A DNA stretch of 64,000 nucleotides. Source: Microvirga roseola. GTDB taxonomy: Bacteria; Pseudomonadota; Alphaproteobacteria; Rhizobiales; Beijerinckiaceae. Within the stretch, counting starts at the first letter, position 1. Each line of letters starts with the position of its first letter. Positions 47,080 through 55,500 of the stretch are shown in pieces. The translations under genes were made by a program, and so were the position numbers. The notes under the pieces are model-generated. The model was not told where the DNA came from. It ran no database searches and was given only the letters and a program-made list of their open reading frames with translations. The DNA is taken from NCBI RefSeq assembly GCF_020866965.1, contig NZ_JAJATX010000018.1, positions 1 to 64,000 of the forward strand, read 5' to 3'.

Positions 47080-48501
47080 TCAGCGGCCATAAACCTGGTT
47101 CGGCAGCCAGAAGGCTATCTCCGGGAAGATGTACAGCATCGCCATCGCCACGAACACCAAGGCCAGGAACGGCATGCATCCGCGGAAGATCTGGACGAGC
47201 TGAACATGCGGCGGCGCGATGCCTTTCAGGTAGTAGGCGGACATCGCCATGGGTGGAGTCAGGAACGAGGTCTGCAGGTTCAGGGCCACCAGGATTCCGA
47301 AGAACAGCGGATCGATGCCGAAATGCGGCAGCAGCGGCAGGAAGATCGGCACGAAGATGATGATGATTTCCGACCATTCCAGCGGCCAGCCGAGCAGGAA
47401 GATGATCAGCTGCGCGAGGATCAGGAAGGCCAGCGGCGACAGGTCGAGGCCGGTGACGAACTCCTTGATGATCTGCTCGCCGCCCAAATAGGAGAAGACG
47501 GAGGAGAAGGTCCAGGATCCGACGAAGAGCCAGCACACCATAGCTGCGGTGCGCACGGTAAGATAGACCGATTCCCGCAGGCGTTGCCATGTGAGCGCCC
47601 GGTAGATCGCCGCAAGCAGCAGACCGCCGAGAGCGCCCACCGCAGCGGCTTCCGACGGCGTCGCAAGCCCCAGCAGGATGGCGCCGAGGACCGACAGGAT
47701 AAGCAGAGCGAGCGGCAGGAACGACGTGAGCAGCATCACGATCAGACGTCCCGTCGAGATGTCGCCGATATCCTCTTCCTTCGGCTTAGGAGCGATCTTC
47801 GGCTGGAGCCAGGAACGGACGATCACATAGACCAGATAGAGGCCCGCCAGCAGCATGCCCGGGAATAATGCCCCGGCGTAGAGCTGGACGATGGAGACGC
47901 CCGAGGCCGCGGCATAGACGATCAGCATGATCGACGGCGGGATCAGGATGCCGAGCGTGCCACCGGCGCAGATGACACCGGAGGCGAAGCTCGTGTCGTA
48001 GCGGGCCTTGAGCATTGCGGGGAAGGCCAGAAGTCCCATGAGTGTGACGACGGCGCCGACGATGCCTGTCGCCGTGGCGAACAAAGCGCAGGTGACGAGA
48101 GCTGCAACCGCCATCGCTCCCGGCACACGGCGTGCGGCGATATAGAGCGTGTGGAACAGGCGATCGACGATGTTGGCGCGCTCGACGATGTAGCCCATGA
48201 ACAGGAAGAGCGGCACTGCGGTCAGCACGTCATTGGCCATGACCGAGTAGGTCTGGTTGACCAAGAGATCGAAGATCCGGTTGTTGAAGAAACCGCCGAC
48301 CCATTCCTGCATTTGCGTCCATGTATCGGCATCGTTTCGGACGGCCCTGTCATAGGCCCGCCACATCCGACCCGCGTCGAAGTAGGCATAGTATCCGAAC
48401 CCGACGCCCATCGCCATGAGCGTGAAGGCGATGGGGAAACCGAGCAGAATGATGAAGATGAATGTCCCGAGCATCAGCAGGGCGACTTGCGGATCGGTCA
48501 T
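47080..48501 (-). CDS. TRAP transporter large permease (DctM)
   Basis: A 473-residue membrane protein with about 12 helices and DctM motifs AGGTLGILIPPSIMLIVYA and ATPSEAAAVGALGGLLLA. It forms the Na+-driven transport unit with the small subunit 6 bp upstream. An extra hydrophilic insertion near residue 230 (PKPKEEDIGDIS) matches the longer DctM subgroup that serves keto-acid or mannitol-like substrates. Confidence 0.92.
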   Translation of the reverse strand: MTDPQVALLMLGTFIFIILLGFPIAFTLMAMGVGFGYYAYFDAGRMWRAYDRAVRNDADTWTQMQEWVGGFFNNRIFDLLVNQTYSVMANDVLTAVPLFLFMGYIVERANIVDRLFHTLYIAARRVPGAMAVAALVTCALFATATGIVGAVVTLMGLLAFPAMLKARYDTSFASGVICAGGTLGILIPPSIMLIVYAAASGVSIVQLYAGALFPGMLLAGLYLVYVIVRSWLQPKIAPKPKEEDIGDISTGRLIVMLLTSFLPLALLILSVLGAILLGLATPSEAAAVGALGGLLLAAIYRALTWQRLRESVYLTVRTAAMVCWLFVGSWTFSSVFSYLGGEQIIKEFVTGLDLSPLAFLILAQLIIFLLGWPLEWSEIIIIFVPIFLPLLPHFGIDPLFFGILVALNLQTSFLTPPMAMSAYYLKGIAPPHVQLVQIFRGCMPFLALVFVAMAMLYIFPEIAFWLPNQVYGR

Positions 48502-48507
48502 GGGCCG

Positions 48508-49137
48508 TCACCCTTTTCTGGAAGGATCGAGATTGGAAGGCACGTCGACCGCCTCCGGCCCGTGCCGGATGATTTCGGCCTCGCGCTCTTCCATCAGCTT
48601 CTTCTCGGTTTCTTCGACATCATCGGCAGCGCGAATCCACTCGCCCGTCCTGATACAGACGATGCAGCGGCAGACCTGTGCGATTCCCTGGATGAGAAGC
48701 AGCAGCCCGGCGGCGACAATGATGGACTTGAACTGGTAGATCGGAATACCGGCGGGCGAATTGACGCTCACCTCCTGGAAGCGCCAGGAGCGTGCTGCGT
48801 ATTTCCAGCCGGCCAGCACCAAGGCCAGCACGCCTGGGAAGAAGAAAAGGAAGTAGAGGACCAGCTCGACTTTGGCCTGCGTCTGCGGCCTCCAGAGCCG
48901 GTACAGGAAGTCACCTCGGACATGCCCGTTTCGTGAGAGCGTATAGGCGCCCGCCATCATAAACAGCGTTCCGTACATGATGTACGAAATGTCGAAGGCC
49001 CAGCTCGTCGGCCTGTTCATGACATAGCGGACGAAAACTTCGTAACCGGTGCCGAGCGTCATAATCATGATCGCCCAGGCGAAGGCCTTGCCGAACCATG
49101 CCGAAACGCGATCGGCAAACATGATATAGCGAACCAT
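48508..49137 (-). CDS. TRAP transporter small permease (DctQ)
   Basis: A 209-residue membrane protein with four helices and the DctQ-type segment MNRPTSWAFDISYIMYGTLF. A charged cytoplasmic tail of about 45 residues is longer than usual. It lies 86 bp downstream of the binding-protein gene and 6 bp upstream of the large permease. Confidence 0.9.
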   Translation of the reverse strand: MVRYIMFADRVSAWFGKAFAWAIMIMTLGTGYEVFVRYVMNRPTSWAFDISYIMYGTLFMMAGAYTLSRNGHVRGDFLYRLWRPQTQAKVELVLYFLFFFPGVLALVLAGWKYAARSWRFQEVSVNSPAGIPIYQFKSIIVAAGLLLLIQGIAQVCRCIVCIRTGEWIRAADDVEETEKKLMEEREAEIIRHGPEAVDVPSNLDPSRKG

Positions 49138-49223
49138 GGAGATCCCGCGCTGCTCTGGTCACAGGGCGACCCGGCGGTTCGTTATCCGCCGCCGGGCCGT
49201 ATGGATGGACGTATGGATCGTTC

Positions 49224-50354
49224 TCAGATCTTCAGCTTGCCCGGGAAGTAATGCTCATAGGCGAGAGCATAATCCGGGGCATTCATGATCTCGTAGAACA
49301 CCACCCGCTCCACGAACTGGCGCTGACTGTCCATGACGCGTTTCATGAACTCGTCCTGCTCCAGCGTCGGGATGAGTTTATCCCAGGCCTGGAGCTGGGC
49401 GTCGAGAACATCCTGCGGCGTGCGGATCACGTTGACGCCGCCTTCCTGCAGCTTGCGCAGATCCTGCGAGTACTGGTCGAGAGCCAGCGCATGGTTGGAG
49501 GTGCTCACCGCTTCGACGCCATGCTGCAGGATTGCCTGCAGATCCTCGTCAAGATCGTCGAAGAAGTCCTTGTTGAAGAGGAACTCGAACGACTCGCTCG
49601 CCTGATGGTAGGAGGACAGCATGTAGTTCTTGGCCACGTCCTGTGCGCCGAAACGCATGTCGGATGACGGATTGTTGAACTCGAAGGCGTCGATCACGCC
49701 GCGTTCCATGGCCGGCACGATTTCGCCGCCCGGCAGCTGGGCCACGCTCATGCCCATCTGCTGCATGAGGTCCGCAGCCAATCCGACGGTACGGTACTTC
49801 AGGCCCCGTACATCGTTGACCGAGGTCACCGGGTTCTTGAACCACCCGAAGGGCTGGGCCGGCATGGGGAAGCCATAGAACCCGTAGACGTTGAGGCCGA
49901 GGATGTCCTGGGTCAGCTCCTTGTAGAAATCCTGCCCACCGCCGGCATAGAACCAGGCCAGCATGGTCGCGGCGCTGCCGCCCCAGACCGGCCCCGTCCC
50001 GAAGAGGGAAGCCGCCTTGTGCTTACCGTACCAATAGACCGGCACGGTGTGGGCGGCGTCGATGACGCCGTCATGCACGGCATCGAGCACCTGGAAGGCG
50101 CCGACCACCGCGCCCGCCGGCAGGAGGTCTATCTTGAGCCGCCCGCCGGACATCTTCTCGACTCGCTCGACATATTGCCGGGCGAAATCCATCCAGATGT
50201 CCGAGGACGGCCACGAGGTCTGCATCTTGATGACGACGGGACTCTGCGCCTTTACGGCTGGAGCCGCCACGGTGCCGGCTGCCGCGCCGGCGACGAGGGC
50301 GCCGCGTTTCAGGAACCCGCGGCGGGTATCGGCAATGCTCTCAGTGGCTGACAT
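49224..50354 (-). CDS. TRAP transporter substrate-binding protein with Tat signal
   Basis: A 376-residue periplasmic binding protein of the DctP family. The N-terminus has the twin-arginine motif DTRRGFLKRGALVAGAAAG, so it is exported folded by the Tat system. The mature part includes MQTSWPSSDIWMDFARQYVE, GLKYRTVGLAADLMQQMG and EFNNPSSDMRFG, similar to the TakP-like branch that binds 2-oxo acids. GGGAGG precedes the ATG at 50354. It heads the TRAP-amidase operon. Confidence 0.92.
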   Translation of the reverse strand: MSATESIADTRRGFLKRGALVAGAAAGTVAAPAVKAQSPVVIKMQTSWPSSDIWMDFARQYVERVEKMSGGRLKIDLLPAGAVVGAFQVLDAVHDGVIDAAHTVPVYWYGKHKAASLFGTGPVWGGSAATMLAWFYAGGGQDFYKELTQDILGLNVYGFYGFPMPAQPFGWFKNPVTSVNDVRGLKYRTVGLAADLMQQMGMSVAQLPGGEIVPAMERGVIDAFEFNNPSSDMRFGAQDVAKNYMLSSYHQASESFEFLFNKDFFDDLDEDLQAILQHGVEAVSTSNHALALDQYSQDLRKLQEGGVNVIRTPQDVLDAQLQAWDKLIPTLEQDEFMKRVMDSQRQFVERVVFYEIMNAPDYALAYEHYFPGKLKI

Positions 50355-50894
50355 CGTTTCCTCCCTGTCTGGTTTTCTGAGTTCAGCCGCCTCCGCCTAC
50401 GGTCTTCTTCGGCCAGGGCGGCCCTAGCGGAGGCCAAGATGCCGTGAGACGAGGCCAGCCCTGGATGGCGTTATGCCGAAGATGTTCAGGAAAGCTGCCG
50501 CGCGAGATCATCGCGAGGTCCGCATCGGACGCGAAGTTACTCTTGCGGCGAAGCAAAAGGAGGGGCTCATCTTCGCAGCAGCGAGATGGAGCTACCGGAC
50601 TGCAGGCCAATGCGCGTCCTCCCAAACCTGTGGTGTTCCGCCGCTCAGCCTCAACGCCGAAGGCGCAATCACCCTGATATCCGCGGCCCGTGAAAGTTCG
50701 CCGTCGGACACAACGTACAGTCAAGTTATGATAGGCCGCACCAGCTTGGTTTCAAGACGCTATTATCGGCCAGCGAATAAAGCGGAAGAATTCACGATTG
50801 CGGCACCGCTTTGTTGCACCGCAATACAATGCGACAACCTTCCACTGTTTCAGTTCGTGCTTGGGAAAGTCAAAACTGGCGGATCATGCTCCCC
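50355..50894. other. Intergenic region, no gene recognised
   Basis: About 540 bp between the TRAP operon start and the stress-type cassette. A 159-residue + frame from 50473 has no domain, a poor start and unusual composition, so I do not call it. The region should hold the TRAP operon promoter. Confidence 0.4.
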
Positions 50895-50919
50895 GGAACC
50901 CCATCTTATCCCTCACGTT
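50895..50919 (+). promoter_or_regulatory. EcfG-type general stress promoter
   Basis: GGAAC and CGTT are separated by exactly 16 bp, the consensus of the alphaproteobacterial general-stress sigma factor EcfG. It lies 30 bp before the ATG of the first Cys-rich mini-protein, so that gene is probably induced by stress or in stationary phase. Confidence 0.75.
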
Positions 50920-50948
50920 GCCTCACACGTATCAGAAAGGAGACCACC

Positions 50949-51113
50949 ATGAGGTGCCGATTCTGCCAGCAGGACGTGGAGAATCCCTGCAGTAACGTGC
51001 AGGAGATGCAGCAGCGGGCTGCAAGCCACGTCTCCCGTTGCGAGACTGCCCTCATGAGGCAGTACGAGACCGGAACGGGCTCCGGCGACGCCGACATGCT
51101 CAGTCGCAGGTGA
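50949..51113 (+). CDS. Cys-rich mini-protein, copy 1
   Basis: A 54-residue protein starting MRCRFCQQDVENPCSNVQEM then QQRAASHVSRCE. Cysteines at 3, 6, 14 and near 30, with His near 27, suggest a small zinc-binding fold. AGGAGA is 5 nt before the ATG. It is a paralogue of the gene at 51541; the two share CxxCQQDVxxPCxNxQEMQQRA. Function unknown. Confidence 0.78.
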   Translation: MRCRFCQQDVENPCSNVQEMQQRAASHVSRCETALMRQYETGTGSGDADMLSRR

Positions 51114-51116
51114 GCC

Positions 51117-51311
51117 ATGGCCGAGGACCGCGCCAAGGGTTTGGCCGCGCAAAGCGTGAAGGCCAGCATCAGGCATCCCAACCAGAGCAGCCCCGACCAC
51201 CAGGAACAGGGCGACCTGACGCAGAGCAACCGGAGCCTGACCGGAAATGACGAGCCAGCGGACAAAAAGGATGCCGACAGCCCGTCGCAGGAAGACCGCT
51301 ACAAGCCATAG
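51117..51311 (+). CDS. Small hydrophilic protein of the stress cassette
   Basis: A 64-residue charged, probably disordered protein (MAEDRAKGLAAQSVKASIRH, then a Gln/Asp/Ser-rich tail ending EDRYKP). It starts 3 bp after the previous stop, so the two are co-translated. No known family is recognised; the composition resembles stress-induced hydrophilins. Confidence 0.65.
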   Translation: MAEDRAKGLAAQSVKASIRHPNQSSPDHQEQGDLTQSNRSLTGNDEPADKKDADSPSQEDRYKP

Positions 51312-51322
51312 GAGGTGAATCG

Positions 51323-51424
51323 ATGGCCAAGAAAGCCCGCATGAGACCGTCTTGGAAGAAGCACAAGCGCAACGAGGGCAGGCCCTCCGGATCGCGCAAG
51401 GCGCGCGTGACGCAGCGCAGCTAA
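51323..51424 (+). CDS. Very small basic protein
   Basis: A 33-residue frame (MAKKARMRPSWKKHKRNEGR followed by PSGSRKARVTQRS) behind a strong site GGAGGTGAA. About 40% of its residues are Lys or Arg, suggesting nucleic-acid contact. It lies 11 bp after the hydrophilic gene and before a terminator. It could be a tiny ribosome- or DNA-associated protein; not recognised. Confidence 0.6.
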   Translation: MAKKARMRPSWKKHKRNEGRPSGSRKARVTQRS

Positions 51425-51447
51425 GCTGCTGCAATTCCAATCATAAG

Positions 51448-51471
51448 CGGCCCGCTTCCGCGGGCCGTTTT
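51448..51471 (+). terminator. Rho-independent terminator within the stress cassette
   Basis: CGGCCCGC pairs with GCGGGCCG around TTCC and is followed by TTTT. It closes the first unit of the cassette. Confidence 0.85.
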
Positions 51472-51483
51472 GAATTGTTCTGA

Positions 51484-51508
51484 GGAACCGCGACTCCGCC
51501 TCCACGTT
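51484..51508 (+). promoter_or_regulatory. Second EcfG-type promoter
   Basis: GGAAC-N16-CGTT again, 32 bp before the second Cys-rich mini-protein. The match in both sequence and spacing to the first copy supports a duplicated stress-regulated unit. Confidence 0.75.
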
Positions 51509-51540
51509 GGCCTTCAAGCCCGAACCCAAAGGAGGCTAAT

Positions 51541-51717
51541 ATGATCTGCGCATTCTGCCAGCAGGACGTGAACGATCCCTGCCATAACATCCAGGAAATG
51601 CAGCAGCGCGCCGAGCACCATATCGATCGCTGCGAGCGCGCCTTCGAGAGACAAGGCGGCGGCAACCATCCTCAGCGTGCGCCCTCGACCGACATTCAGA
51701 GCGGCGGCAAGGCTTAA
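51541..51717 (+). CDS. Cys-rich mini-protein, copy 2
   Basis: A 58-residue protein, MICAFCQQDVNDPCHNIQEM then QQRAEHHIDRCERAF, with Cys at 3, 6, 14 and near 30 and two His residues near 27, the same ligand spacing as copy 1. Its tail differs (Gly/Gln/Pro-rich). AAAGGAGG lies 6 nt upstream of the ATG. Probably a zinc mini-protein; function unknown. Confidence 0.78.
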   Translation: MICAFCQQDVNDPCHNIQEMQQRAEHHIDRCERAFERQGGGNHPQRAPSTDIQSGGKA

Positions 51718-51729
51718 AGGAGACAAGAC

Positions 51730-51897
51730 ATGGCTCAGAACGCAGGCGCCAATAAGGGCGGCGTCAACAAAGCCCGCGACAAGAGCGCCGATAGCCATCG
51801 CAAGAGCGATGAACGCACCGGCCAGAACCAGACCGTGGTGAAGCCGATCGATCCCGGCACGCGCACGGATGGCGACGGACCGCCCCGTCAGCGCTGA
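51730..51897 (+). CDS. Small hydrophilic protein of the stress cassette, second unit
   Basis: A 55-residue disordered-looking protein (MAQNAGANKGGVNKARDKSA, many Lys, Asp, Gly and Gln). AAAGGAGA precedes the ATG, 12 bp after the Cys-rich gene. Its position matches the hydrophilic gene of the first unit. Not recognised. Confidence 0.65.
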   Translation: MAQNAGANKGGVNKARDKSADSHRKSDERTGQNQTVVKPIDPGTRTDGDGPPRQR

Positions 51898-51953
51898 CGG
51901 CGTTTGGCTCAACAACTCCGGCGAAAGCCGGCCCGACAGGGAGACATGGCCTC

Positions 51954-52115
51954 ATGGCCAACGAGATCAAGAAAGGCCCTGCGAGCAACAAGAACGCTCC
52001 GGGCGTCGGCAACCCGAGCGAGGGCGGAGGTGTCGGCAACCAGAAGACCGGCGGCATCGGCAACATGAACACCGGCGCCGACCGCAAGACCGACAAGCAG
52101 AGCAACAAGAGCTAG
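51954..52115 (+). CDS. Gly/Asn-rich mini-protein
   Basis: A 53-residue protein with loose repeats of G-V/I-G-N (GVGNPSEGGGVGNQKTGGIG, then NMNTGADRKTDK). AGGGAGA is the likely ribosome binding site. Very hydrophilic and without Cys or hydrophobic core. It is the last gene of the cassette. Confidence 0.6.
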   Translation: MANEIKKGPASNKNAPGVGNPSEGGGVGNQKTGGIGNMNTGADRKTDKQSNKS

Positions 52116-52160
52116 AGCAGCGCCCCGTTGAGGCTAAGGCTCCTGTCCGGTGACTCTCAA

Positions 52161-52186
52161 GAAAGCGGGCTGTACAGCCCGCTTTC
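52161..52186 (+). terminator. Inverted repeat ending the stress cassette
   Basis: GAAAGCGGGCTG is followed, after TA, by its perfect complement CAGCCCGCTTTC. In RNA this forms a long stem with an A-rich 5' side and a T-rich 3' side, consistent with a terminator usable from either direction. Confidence 0.7.
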
Positions 52187-52356
52187 TCCATGGCTGCTCG
52201 CTGGTCCACTCTCTCCTGTTCAGGAGAACGCATCAGAGCCGAATAGCCCAATGCTGCACTTGGAACATCGTAGGTAACCATTCGGGGGGCAGCCTCTCCC
52301 CGTGATAGTACGTTGCCCACCGGCACCTCCGGCACGACATTAGCATCCGAGCATAT

Positions 52357-52373
52357 TGCCGTACCTGCCGTAC
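52357..52373 (+). repeat. Short tandem repeat upstream of the NRPS gene
   Basis: TGCCGTAC occurs twice with 1 bp between copies, 9 bp apart start to start. It lies about 140 bp before the NRPS start and could be an operator half-site pair, by inference only. Confidence 0.3.
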
Positions 52374-52511
52374 TGACGGTCCTGTCAACGCCCCGCGGGT
52401 TACCGCATGGGAAGGAACCTGACAGGCCCGATTCATTGCGAAGTGGAGATGGTTTTGCGGCCCACTGGGCCCTCCTGTCGGCGGCACGGTCTTTGGAAAG
52501 GGAGTTCGACA

Positions 52512-55500
52512 TTGTTCGAAACGGACGTGACGTCAGATCGCCCGCCCGTTGACTGGGCTACCAAGCTTGATGGCGCCCCTTCCATCCTCGAACTGCCCAC
52601 CGACCGATCCCGTCCGACAAAGCTGACGGGGGAAGTGCTGTCGGTCTCACGTATCTTGAACAAGCAGCAAACCGACGATGCGCAGGCCTTCGCGAGATCA
52701 TGCGGAATCGCGCTGAATGCCGTGCTGCTGGCGCTGTGGCAGGCACTCCTCTGCCGGCATACGGATCAACGCGATCTGGTCATGGGCTGCGCCGTTCTCG
52801 ACCCGGCTGGGAACGACAGTCCCGGTTGGGCCATTCTTCGCTCTCCCGCCGACAGCAGCAGATCATTGCGTCAGATGGTGGCGAATGCTTCGCGAGAACT
52901 AGTTGAGGGAGAGCTTGCCCGGATCATGATGCCTGATCTCGTTGCGGCCCTCGGGATCGAGCCCGGCAACAGCAAGCATCCTGTCTTCCAGGTCGCGCTC
53001 GCAGAGTGCCGTCAGCCCCTGAACGAGGTTGCGCCACTCACGGACGGCCGTTTCGCTCCCTGCGACCTCACGCTTCTCTGGCACGAATCCGAGGCCGGCA
53101 TTGCCCTGCGCCTGGACTATGCGCCCCAGCTCTTCGAACCCCGGCGGGTGGAGCGCCTCCTTGCCCGCTTCGAAGTGTTGCTCAGCGGAGCCCTTGCTGA
53201 CCCGGATGCGCCTGTCGATGAGCTCACTCTGCTCACGGAGGACGAGCAGGACAGCCTTCGCAACTGGAATGCCACCGCGAGGCCGAGAGAAGACCGGCGC
53301 ACTATCGCAGAGATGTTTGCCGAACAAGTCGCCCGTACCCCGGAGGCGGTCGCCGTCGAGTTTCAGAAAGAGACGCTCACTTATCGCGAGCTTGACGCGA
53401 AAGCGAACCGGCTCGCGCAGGAACTGGTCCGCCGCGGTATCGGATCTGATGTAACGGTCGGCGTCAGCATCGAGCGCTCCATCGGCATGGTCGTGGCGGT
53501 TCTCGCCGTTCTCAAGGCCGGCGGCGCCTATGTGGCGATCGATCCGGCCTATCCGGCGGCGCGGCGCGACTATATGGTCGCGCAATCAGGCGCGCGCCTT
53601 TTGCTGACCGACAGAGAAGGCTCCGAGGACGGCACCATCGAACGCTTGATGATCGACGAAGCGCTTGCTGGTGCAACCGATGCTCCGCTGGCGGCTCCCG
53701 ACAGCGCGGCGACGGGGGACAATCTCGGTTACGTGATCTTCACTTCCGGCTCGACCGGCCAGCCGAAAGCTGTCGCGCTGCCGCAGCGGGCGCTCACAAA
53801 CCTGATCGAGTGGCAGCTCGCACGCCCCGATTTCACGCCCGGCGCCCGCACCCTGCAATTCGCCTCGCTCAGCTTCGACGTATCCTTCCAGGAGATCTTT
53901 TCCACCTGGTGCTCCGGCAGCTCGCTCGTGCTGATCCCGGATACGGTGAGGCGCGATCCGCGCGGCCTGCTCGACTACATCCGCACCCATGCGGTCAATC
54001 GCATCTTCCTGCCCTTCGTGGCGCTGCGCGGTCTTGCCGATGCGGCCGTGGCCACGGGGCAGTCTCCCGAGACCTTACGCGAGGTCTATACGGCGGGCGA
54101 GCAGCTCGTGGTCGACGATACGATCCGCAGCTTTTTCTCAAGCCTGTCCGACTGCCTGCTCGAGAACCAGTACGGTCCATCGGAGAGCCACGTGGTCACC
54201 GCCTATCGCCTGACCGGTGCGCCGCAGACCTGGCCGACGCTGCCGCCCGTCGGCGCGCCAATTGCGAATTCCACGGTCCACGTGCTGGATGCCAAAGGAT
54301 ATCCGCGCCCCATCGGCGTGCCGGGAGAGCTCTATCTCGGCGGAACCTGCCTTGCCCGCGAGTATCTGGGGCGGCTGGATCTGACCGCCGAGCGTTTCGT
54401 CGAGCGGCCCCATGCAGCGCCGGGCGAGCGGCTCTACAAGACGGGCGATCTGGCGCGCTGGCTTGAGGACGGCACGCTCGAATTCCTCGGCCGCATCGAC
54501 CATCAGGTCAAGTTTCGCGGCTACCGCATCGAACTCGGCGAAGTCTCCTCGGTGCTCTCGGGCTTTCCGGGCGTCAAGCAATGCGTGGCGTCGATCGTGC
54601 GTCTCGACGGGGTCGGCCCGCGGCTTGCCGCCTATGCCGTTCCCCGCGACGGCGCAATCCTCTCGCTGCAGGATCTGCACCGCTTCGCCAGGAGCAGCCT
54701 GCCGGACTACATGGTCCCCTCGCATTACCTCGTGCTCGACTCCCTGCCGCTCACGCCCAGCGGCAAGATCGACACCGCGCGTCTTCCCGCTCCCGCCTTC
54801 GACCGCGGTATTCTCTCCACGGCCTATGAAGAGCCTGCCGGCGAGGCTGAACGGCGGCTTGCTTCCATCTGGCAGGAACTTCTCGGCATCTCGGAGATCG
54901 GGCGTCACGACGATTTCTTCGACCTCGGCGGCGACTCCATGATGGCGGTGGAGATGTTCCTGTTGATCGCCGAGCAGTTCGGGCAGGAACTGCCCCTTGG
55001 AGCGCTGGCGCAGTTTCCAACCATCGCAGGATTGGCAGGCCTGCTGGAAAACCACATGCAAGAGAACAACTGGCAGGTTCTGGTGCCGCTGAAAACAGGC
55101 GGCGAGAGGACGCCCCTGTTCTGCGTCCATGGCGGCTCCGGCAACATCGCGAGCTTCCCGAAGCTCGCACGCGCCATGCCGCCCGATCAGCCGGTCTACG
55201 GCCTGCAGTGGGACGGCCTTGAAGGCCGCGGCGGAGCCCGCACCATCGAAGCGATGGCAAAGCGCTACCTGCAGGACATCCGCACCGTGCAGCCGCACGG
55301 ACCCTATCTGCTGGCGGGCCAGTGCATCGGCGGCATCGTGGCCCGCGAGATCGCGCACAAGCTTGTGGATGCGGGCGAGGAAGTCGCGCTGCTGGTAATG
55401 TATGAGTCGCCGAACATGTGCTCTCGCGAGTTCCGGCTGCTGGAGCCCCTGCCCGCCTTTCCGTCGCTTCTCTCTCCCCTGCTGCTGCGTTCGGCGGGAG

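Noticed and set aside
50473-50952. 159-codon + frame upstream of the stress cassette
   Set aside because: No ribosome binding site, no domain, and it spans the EcfG promoter of the first mini-protein.
52200-52511. Missing N-terminal half of the NRPS condensation domain in another frame
   Set aside because: I read the three + frames for HHxxxDG and found neither the motif nor similar sequence.
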